This document shows positions 1 to 4,683 of a stretch of DNA of 7,114 nt, piece after piece. The DNA is from Chitinophagaceae bacterium. GTDB taxonomy: Bacteria > Bacteroidota > Bacteroidia > Chitinophagales > Chitinophagaceae. The stretch's first letter is position 1. Each line of letters begins with the position of its first letter. Location: assembly GCA_023251335.1 (NCBI GenBank), contig JAHEZA010000122.1, forward strand, positions 1 through 7,114, in the 5' to 3' direction. Under the pieces are notes generated by a model. It had not been told where the DNA came from. It ran no database searches and saw nothing but the letters and a program-made list of their open reading frames with translations. The position numbers and the translations under genes were made by a program.

Positions 1-31
1 GATTGCTTAATGAGCCTTCATAAAATATTTT

Positions 32-57
32 AAAGCCTCATCTATAGAGGCTTTTTT
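32..57 (+). terminator. Intrinsic terminator of an upstream plus-strand gene
   Basis: An 8-bp perfect stem (AAAGCCTC at 32-39, GAGGCTTT at 47-54) closes a 7-base loop and runs into a T-rich tail (TTTATTTAT). This is a standard rho-independent terminator reading rightward. Tandem stop codons TAA TGA at 8-13 in one plus-strand frame would fit the end of a gene that lies off the left edge, but too little is visible to call that gene. The reverse-strand tail (TTTAAAATATTTTA) is weaker, though it could also serve the DUF3817 gene arriving from the right. Confidence 0.7.
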
Positions 58-78
58 ATTTATAAAACTGTATTCAGC

Positions 79-96
79 CAGCAGGCAAACAAATAA
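79..96. repeat. 18-base direct repeat, copy 1
   Basis: CAGCAGGCAAACAAATAA at 79-96 recurs exactly at 3110-3127 in the same orientation. Beyond the identical core the copies stay similar for about 20 more bases (GATTyTTATTTTyTTTC in both). Read on the minus strand this copy would encode a signal-peptide-like string (LLFVCLL). The repeat may therefore be a mobile or regulatory element, or a shared remnant of secretion-leader coding. Confidence 0.5.
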
Positions 97-158
97 CAGG
101 ATTTTTATTTTTTTCACATTTGAAAACGATCCTTCTGCTCCTCAAGAGTCATAACTCT

Positions 159-497
159 TTACTTTTCGCTGTCTGCAATCCATTGTTGTTCTTCCTTTTG
201 CCAATTCCTGTCCATTATAAAAGTTCCAAACGGGACTAAGGAAGCTAAAAAGGAAAGCGTCGTTTTCCAGGGTTTCCACTCCAGCGTTATTTTCACTGTG
301 ATTAACGCGAGAATGAATAGCATAAAAAGTACTCCATGAACCCATCCAACATATAAGACCAGCCTTGGATCCCCTGCAATATATTTTAGAGGCATAGCGA
401 TAAACAAAAGTATAACAAAAGAAAACCCTTCTGCGATACCCGCCATCCTTAGTCGTCCGATGGCACTGTTGGAAAATGATAAATTCATTTTTGGCAT
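159..497 (-). CDS. DUF3817 family integral membrane protein
   Basis: The product has 112 residues and is recognised as a DUF3817 (YdzA-like) small membrane protein, a family without a known biochemical function. Three hydrophobic segments are visible, at about residues 20-40, 47-69 and 79-95. Family-like conserved features are an early Gly-Glu pair (G22-E23 in the first segment), the GxxHG motif at 51-55 in the second segment, and PFGTF at 89-93 followed by D96 at the end of the third. The charged C-terminus (residues 97-112) is probably cytoplasmic. The ATG at 495-497 is used, but a second in-frame ATG three codons later (486-488) is equally possible because neither has a clear ribosome binding site. 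The gene is divergent from the small membrane protein gene at 717. A one-mismatch -7 box (TACATTCG, minus strand, 529-536) is the only promoter hint. Identity as DUF3817 is confident; the role is unknown. Confidence 0.88.
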   Translation of the reverse strand: MPKMNLSFSNSAIGRLRMAGIAEGFSFVILLFIAMPLKYIAGDPRLVLYVGWVHGVLFMLFILALITVKITLEWKPWKTTLSFLASLVPFGTFIMDRNWQKEEQQWIADSEK

Positions 498-716
498 GTT
501 TTATATTTGATATTTCAGGTGCTTGCAGCGAATGTACCCCCCACTTTCAGAATAAAAAAACTAATTTTTCCATTCCCCTCTATTTACCATTTAGATACAA
601 GAACTTCCGTTCATCTATGATATATGCATTTTCATGTACTATGTGTTGCATAGTACCTATTCTTAACTATATCTTTGCTATGTAATCAATAACTAAAAAC
701 AATAAAACAAAACAAA
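498..716. other. Divergent intergenic region between DUF3817 and the small membrane protein gene
   Basis: These 219 bases separate two divergent genes. The right half holds the promoter and dyad described separately. The left half holds a perfect plus-strand -7-like octamer (TATATTTG, 502-509) without a properly spaced -33 element, and an imperfect minus-strand box at 529-536 that could serve the DUF3817 gene. I see no convincing coding sequence or structured RNA in it. Confidence 0.5.
636..677 (+). promoter_or_regulatory. Bacteroidota-type promoter with overlapping operator-like dyad
   Basis: TTG at 646-648 is followed, after 21 bases, by TATCTTTG at 670-677. This matches the Bacteroidota primary sigma factor consensus (-33 TTG, 19-21 bases, -7 TAnnTTTG). 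Predicted transcription start is near 682-686, giving an A-rich leader of about 30 bases before the ATG at 717, typical of this phylum. A perfect inverted repeat, GTACTATG (636-643) and CATAGTAC (649-656), brackets the TTG in its 5-base spacer. A regulator bound there would block the -33 element, so repression is the natural inference. No regulator gene is present in the window. Confidence 0.6.
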
Positions 717-959
717 ATGAAAACAGTTATCAGCAACAAATCAGGAAAAGTCCTTGAAATTGCAAAACAAGCATTGTATTCTCTACAGGTTTTAACCGTA
801 GGATTATTTATTCCATTTCTATTCGTATTTGGGATCACTTATAAAACTCCAAAACCGACGAAACCTGAAATTGAAACACAGATCAGCAAACCGCAACAGG
901 TAAGCGCCAATAGGGTAACAGTGGATTTCAATAAAGTGTTACCTAATAAGAACAGTTGA
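717..959 (+). CDS. Small single-pass membrane protein, function unknown
   Basis: This 80-residue protein matches no family I recognise. It has a short charged N-terminus (residues 1-20, net basic), one strongly hydrophobic segment at about 21-42, and a polar proline/lysine-rich tail with repeated TP/KP dipeptides (43-50) ending in a hydrophilic stretch. With no cleavable signal site visible, it is probably a membrane-anchored peptide. By the positive-inside rule the N-terminus is cytoplasmic, with the tail in the periplasm. Support for a real gene comes from the well-formed promoter at 646-677 and the A-rich leader. The start is the ATG at 717, as no earlier start fits. The last 21 bases overlap the 3' end of the convergent secreted-protein gene, so the two transcripts must be complementary at their ends. 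A role for the protein cannot be inferred. Confidence 0.6.
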   Translation: MKTVISNKSGKVLEIAKQALYSLQVLTVGLFIPFLFVFGITYKTPKPTKPEIETQISKPQQVSANRVTVDFNKVLPNKNS

Positions 960-2957
960 GCCCTTTTTAAAGAATTTTTTGCCGGTGTCGCGAAGTATAT
1001 ATTTTAAGGTCCAAACATAGATATCAGCATGTTGTGGTTCGCCTTTAAAAATGCCATCCCATTTTTTCTGCCAGTCATTTGTCTGGAAAACCAATTGGCC
1101 TAAGCGGTTGTAAACTTTAAATTCAAGATCGTCCGCCTTAAAGGCATTAAGCGGATAAAGATAATCGTTTAGGCCGTCACCGTTAGGGGTGAAGGCGTTG
1201 GGAACGGCTATGTAGCAACTTTGCAGCACTTTGACTGTTTGGACAGCGGTGTCTAAGCAACCGTTATCATTCCTAACCACAAGCGTAACCGGATAATCAT
1301 TTTCAGTTACCGAAATAGGATATTTCTGAGGGGGAGGGTTTGGTTCAATACCTGTATTTCCATTTTTAAAATCCCAATTATAGGAAATAATATTACCAAT
1401 GCTTTTATTCTGGAAAACCGCGGAGTCTTCAGGGCAAATAATTTGATTGGTTTCGAAATCTGCTTTTAATTCGTTGCCCAACGATATAATTTCCCGGGTT
1501 GTATCGCTGCAAAATCCATTGGAAACAGCCAATACAATTGTCTTTTTGCCATTTGGCTTAAAATAAGTTACGGGATTTTGAAGATCACTTGTACCATTAT
1601 AGTCCAACTGCCAATGCCATTGGTCCACCCCATTCTTTCCATCATGCTGAAACTGAACGGTGTCTGTTACACATCCTGTCGCGACATGATAGGTGAAATC
1701 AGCAGATACCGTGTCTTTTATCGTAAAATTTAAGAAAGATCCGACAGGCGTCTGTTGAGCGCATTCGTCTAAAATCGTGTTACCATCACTTCCTGTTTTC
1801 AACGTTAACCGATAATTTCCTCCAACTACAATCGGCGTGGATAAACTAATTGTAATAGTTGGCGTAAGATTATTCGTACAATTTGCCACAGCGCCGGCTA
1901 TATTTACATTCGAGGGTCCGGTCACGATGAAATCACTTCCATCAGGAGCAACTGTGCTACATAAGATGTTCTTATCAAAAACTAATTGCAATGATTGGGG
2001 TGCGCATTGTAAGGGCACCATACTATCCATCGGCGTTGGAATCAATGGAACGATCGACAAAGGCAAAGAGTTTCCAACAGGAATCGGATTATCACAATTG
2101 TCTATCAATGTATTTCCATCAGTTCCTTTCTTTACGCTTAATGTGTAATCGCCAACAGGGAGCGGGCCGTTTAATTGCAATAGCACCGAATCCATGTCAA
2201 ATCCTGCACATATTGTTGTAGCCGAAATGATTTTCGCGGAGCCTGGCGACAAAATAAAATCGCTGCCGTCTGCGGCAAGAGTGCTGCATTGCATGTGTTT
2301 ATTTAGCTGTACATAAAGTTCAGTGGCGCTGCATGAAGATTTCACTTCTTTCATTGCCGGTTGGGTAGTATCAGTAATACTTGCCGTGCCACCTCCAAAA
2401 GATAAAGAATATCCGCTTTGCGAATCGGTAAAATGACTGACAAGCAATATGTATTTATGCCCTTCTATCAGGTTGGGCATTTTTGAGAACCGCGGTTCGT
2501 GACCGTCATAAGAGGATGCACACTGAATGTAATTAACGCCATCATTCGAAGTCCCAGTGGTGCCTGGGTTTCCTGCCCAGTTACCGGTAACAACGATATG
2601 ATCATTGGTGTAAACCTCTATTGCATTGTGGCCGGTTACATCATAAAGTTGCCAGTCGTAATCATCCATGAGATCGTTCGGTGTAATCACAAAACCCAAG
2701 GTACCCGATGTATAGCATGTAAATTTATACCAGAAAGGATTTTTATTGGCATAATCAGCGTTGCCCGATCCCGAACAACCCGGAACATACAATGAATTCG
2801 AATTACAAAGCGGAACCGTACTTTGCTTAAAAACAGAGGTGCCACAAACCGGGAAAGCGGTTTCGGGGGTTTGGCCTTTTGTAGTACATGTTTGTGATGT
2901 AGCAACTAAGCAGAGAAACAGAAAAGAAAAAAAAATAAATACCGGTTTCAAATTCAT
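939..2957 (-). CDS. Secreted multidomain protein with T9SS type B C-terminal sorting domain
   Basis: The product has 672 residues and is exported and then secreted or attached to the surface by the type IX secretion system. Residues 1-21 are a signal peptide (basic start, hydrophobic core, A-T-S before Q22). Residues about 24-190 form an N-terminal beta domain containing an FWYKF string (75-79) and a DDYDWQLYDV segment (98-107), a module seen at the start of many Chitinophagaceae T9SS proteins. Residues about 203-303 and 311-413 are two homologous Ig-like modules. Residues about 418-493 and 497-577 resemble PKD domains (WHWQ at 447-450, YNWDF at 526-530). Residues about 581-672 are the gliding-motility-associated type B C-terminal domain (VPNAFTPNGDGLND at 585-598, VYNRLGQLVF at 615-624, WDG at 633-635, terminal TVLIR). 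An open frame continues 78 codons upstream, but the ATG at 2957 is chosen because it alone places a signal peptide at the N-terminus. There is no enzymatic domain, so adhesion or surface binding is inferred. Confidence 0.9.
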   Translation of the reverse strand: MNLKPVFIFFSFLFLCLVATSQTCTTKGQTPETAFPVCGTSVFKQSTVPLCNSNSLYVPGCSGSGNADYANKNPFWYKFTCYTSGTLGFVITPNDLMDDYDWQLYDVTGHNAIEVYTNDHIVVTGNWAGNPGTTGTSNDGVNYIQCASSYDGHEPRFSKMPNLIEGHKYILLVSHFTDSQSGYSLSFGGGTASITDTTQPAMKEVKSSCSATELYVQLNKHMQCSTLAADGSDFILSPGSAKIISATTICAGFDMDSVLLQLNGPLPVGDYTLSVKKGTDGNTLIDNCDNPIPVGNSLPLSIVPLIPTPMDSMVPLQCAPQSLQLVFDKNILCSTVAPDGSDFIVTGPSNVNIAGAVANCTNNLTPTITISLSTPIVVGGNYRLTLKTGSDGNTILDECAQQTPVGSFLNFTIKDTVSADFTYHVATGCVTDTVQFQHDGKNGVDQWHWQLDYNGTSDLQNPVTYFKPNGKKTIVLAVSNGFCSDTTREIISLGNELKADFETNQIICPEDSAVFQNKSIGNIISYNWDFKNGNTGIEPNPPPQKYPISVTENDYPVTLVVRNDNGCLDTAVQTVKVLQSCYIAVPNAFTPNGDGLNDYLYPLNAFKADDLEFKVYNRLGQLVFQTNDWQKKWDGIFKGEPQHADIYVWTLKYILRDTGKKFFKKGSTVLIR
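1719..2351 (-). repeat. Two tandem four-cysteine Ig-like modules within the secreted protein
   Basis: Two copies of about 100 residues (203-303 and 311-413 of the protein) share the order C, then CST-x-A-x-DGSDFI, a mid-module C, G-x-Y-x-L-x-x-K-x-G-x-DGNT, then C and PVG. The cysteines fall at 209, 224, 250 and 288 in copy 1 and at 318, 333, 360 and 399 in copy 2, so spacing is nearly identical. Two disulfides per module is the likely arrangement for an exported protein. The DNA copies have diverged, so this is an old domain duplication. The modules resemble the Ig-like/CARDB-type domains common in surface proteins; exact family assignment would need a profile search. Confidence 0.7.
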
Positions 2958-2959
2958 AA

Positions 2960-3048
2960 TTTCAATGACAGGCAAAAATATCCTTTCGTTGCATTGAAAA
3001 AGAACATTTCTTAAAATAAATTGTTTTCGTTTTGCTAAAGAGCAAAAC
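2960..3048 (-). promoter_or_regulatory. Candidate promoter and dyads for the secreted T9SS protein gene
   Basis: On the minus strand a perfect -7 octamer TATTTTTG lies at 2973-2980, 15 bases from the ATG at 2957, implying a very short leader. It has no TTG at the right spacing, so it is weak support. It is framed by an inverted repeat, TTTCAATG (2960-2967) and CATTGAAA (2992-2999). Farther upstream, GTTTTGCT (3029-3036) and AGCAAAAC (3041-3048) form a perfect 8-bp stem with a 4-base loop and no T-run, so it is operator-like rather than a terminator. A bare -7 match is expected about once per kilobase by chance in AT-rich DNA. Confidence 0.35.
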
Positions 3049-3109
3049 CAGAAAATAGCTTGCCTGTCCGCTATTGAAAAAATAACCCATGAAATGAATG
3101 CAAAAAATA

Positions 3110-3127
3110 CAGCAGGCAAACAAATAA
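3110..3127. repeat. 18-base direct repeat, copy 2
   Basis: This copy is identical over 18 bases (CAGCAGGCAAACAAATAA) to positions 79-96, with extended imperfect similarity to about 3148. It lies in the spacer upstream of the secreted-protein gene, whereas copy 1 lies downstream of the DUF3817 gene. No target-site duplication or transposase is nearby. Confidence 0.5.
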
Positions 3128-3322
3128 ACCTGATTCTTATTTTCTTTCCATTTATTTTCTTGAGTGTTGTATAGGATTCGTAACATGACAAATAAAATCA
3201 CATTTTTAAAATTATAATTTTTAAGATCATCTAGTAAATAAAAAAACTGGTTTATTTCCTGGTTTACTGCTGAGGCTGACAAACGTTGGCACACTTCAAA
3301 AAAAAATGATTTACTTCGTGTC

Positions 3323-3354
3323 CCGGTAATTTAATCTTTTCTAAATTTAACCGG
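3323..3354 (+). promoter_or_regulatory. Imperfect dyad in the leader of the M20 amidohydrolase gene
   Basis: CCGGT-AATTTA (3323-3333) pairs with TAAATT-TA-ACCGG (3342-3354): 11 base pairs with a 2-base bulge and an 8-base loop, ending 12 bases before the ATG at 3367. A near-consensus -7 octamer (TAAATTTA, 3342-3349) lies inside the right arm. The element could be an operator over the core promoter or an RNA hairpin in the leader close to the start codon. No run of T follows, so it is not a terminator. Confidence 0.4.
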
Positions 3355-3366
3355 AACCTAATAATT

Positions 3367-4644
3367 ATGAAAGTATATTCAGAAAGAGCCGCCAAGGTAC
3401 AGCAACGAATAGACGAGATTAGTTTATACAGTGATGACCCACGTTGGCTTAATCGTACATTCGGATCACAGGCATTGAAAGAATGCGGCAATAAGATCGC
3501 TTCATGGATGCATGAATCAGGCCTTGATATACGAATTGATAATATTGGGAATGTAAGAGGAAAACTCGTCAGCACCAATCCTGAAGCCAAAACATTTGTG
3601 ATCGCTTCCCATTTTGACACGACAGTGAATGCAGGAAAATATGATGGTGTTTTAGGAATTATCATGGGGTTAGATATTATTGAAAATGCCCGGCAAAGAA
3701 ATGATTCATTGCCGTTTCATATAGAAATCATCGCCTTTGCTGAGGAATCCGGCATCAGGTTCCATTCCGGATATTTGGGAAGCAAGGTGATAGCCGGGAT
3801 ATTTAAAAATAAATTTCTTGTCATGGAAGATGACCAGGGAAATAAATTGTCACAGGTTTTGCAATCACTGAATTATGATCCAAGCCGCTTAAAAGAAGAC
3901 GCTATTCCTGTTGAAGATTGGCTTGGCTATTTTGAAATTCATATTGAACAAGGTCCTACTTTATTTGAAAAAAACATTCCGGTAGGAATAGTCAATAATA
4001 TTATTGGTCAGAAAAAAATAGAAATCAGCTTTACCGGAGAAAGCGGCCACGCGGGAACAGTACCCATGAGCCTTCGCAGAGATGCGCTATGCGCCGCTGC
4101 AAAATTTATCCTCGGAGTCGAAAAATTCGCTTCAAAAGAAAAGCGAAAAATGTTGGCTACAGTCGGTAAATTAGAAGTTCCAGGCTCCGCCAGCAACATG
4201 ATAGCCGGCAGGGTGCATTGTACTCTTGATTTAAGGAGCGAAGACGCGAAGTTGTTATCTGATGCTTATGAGTTTATCTACTCGCTGTGCGAAAAACATT
4301 GCGACAAAAGAAACATTTATTTTGAATGGAAATTGGTTCATGAAACCGATCCCGTAACGTGTAATAAAAAACTCCGGAAATTAATGGCTAATGCCATTTC
4401 TGAAAAAAACATTGAGGTAACCTATATGGACAGCGGCGCTGTACATGATGCCGCCATTATATCGCAGGTAGCTCCTGTTATGATGCTTTTTGTAAAATGC
4501 GTGAAAGGTACCGACCGGCATCCTTTGGAAAATGTAGCAGATTATGATATCGCAACCGCATTGGATGTTTGTGATCGTTTTATAGAAGAATTATCTGTTG
4601 CTACCGAAAAAAGTATCCGGGAAAAAACAAAAATGGAAATATAA
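3367..4644 (+). CDS. M20-family Zn-dependent amidohydrolase (allantoate amidohydrolase / N-carbamoyl-L-amino acid hydrolase type)
   Basis: This 425-residue cytoplasmic enzyme belongs to the hydantoinase/carbamoylase branch of peptidase family M20, whose members hydrolyse allantoate, ureidoglycolate, beta-ureidopropionate or N-carbamoyl amino acids, releasing ammonia and CO2. Length is normal for the family. Metal-site motifs are SHFDT (H82), KYDG (D93), AEESG (E126 as probable base, E127 as ligand) and EIHIEQGP (H192). The lid/dimerisation domain at about 210-330 carries GESGHAGTVPM (H228), with N277 and R290 where relatives bind the substrate carboxylate. SGAVHDA is at 357-363. The last motif is unusual: G381-T-D-R-H-P-L-E replaces the family pattern GxSHxPxE, moving the histidine one place (see findings). 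No signal peptide is present. No other purine or pyrimidine catabolism gene is in the window, so the substrate cannot be fixed. The gene is divergent from the T9SS gene and convergent with lgt (39-base gap, no clear terminator). Confidence 0.88.
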   Translation: MKVYSERAAKVQQRIDEISLYSDDPRWLNRTFGSQALKECGNKIASWMHESGLDIRIDNIGNVRGKLVSTNPEAKTFVIASHFDTTVNAGKYDGVLGIIMGLDIIENARQRNDSLPFHIEIIAFAEESGIRFHSGYLGSKVIAGIFKNKFLVMEDDQGNKLSQVLQSLNYDPSRLKEDAIPVEDWLGYFEIHIEQGPTLFEKNIPVGIVNNIIGQKKIEISFTGESGHAGTVPMSLRRDALCAAAKFILGVEKFASKEKRKMLATVGKLEVPGSASNMIAGRVHCTLDLRSEDAKLLSDAYEFIYSLCEKHCDKRNIYFEWKLVHETDPVTCNKKLRKLMANAISEKNIEVTYMDSGAVHDAAIISQVAPVMMLFVKCVKGTDRHPLENVADYDIATALDVCDRFIEELSVATEKSIREKTKMEI

Positions 4645-4683
4645 AATTTTTGTCGGTTTACTGTAAGGGTCGCCATCAATAAA

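Larger units (their letters stand above)
2958..3366. other. Divergent regulatory spacer between the secreted protein and M20 amidohydrolase genes
   Basis: The 409 bases hold no convincing gene, although the secreted-protein frame stays open to 3191 and another minus-strand frame is open across 2962-3294. Both lack family features, and the first would bury the signal peptide. The spacer contains the candidate -7 box and dyads next to the secreted-protein start, an 8-bp hairpin at 3029-3048, repeat copy 2 at 3110-3127, a short direct repeat CTGGTTTA (3247-3254 and 3259-3266), and an imperfect dyad just before the M20 start. Confidence 0.5.

Noticed and set aside
502..509. Plus-strand TATATTTG as a promoter for the 717 gene
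   Set aside because: It has no TTG at 19-21 bases upstream, and a much better-spaced promoter lies at 646-677.
1837..2795. Several plus-strand frames of about 76-103 codons opposite the secreted-protein gene
   Set aside because: They are antisense to a well-supported multidomain coding sequence and show no motifs or start context.
2958..3191. 78-codon N-terminal extension of the secreted-protein frame
   Set aside because: The frame is open, but using it would bury the clear signal peptide that begins at the ATG at 2957. The extension has no family features.
2962..3294. Minus-strand 110-codon frame in the divergent spacer
   Set aside because: It overlaps the other open frame and promoter elements, has a composition typical of translated AT-rich non-coding DNA, and matches no family.
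4645..4683. Shared terminator between the convergent M20 and lgt genes
   Set aside because: Only a very short palindrome (TTACTGTAA) is present in the 39-base gap, with no stem-loop and T-run combination.
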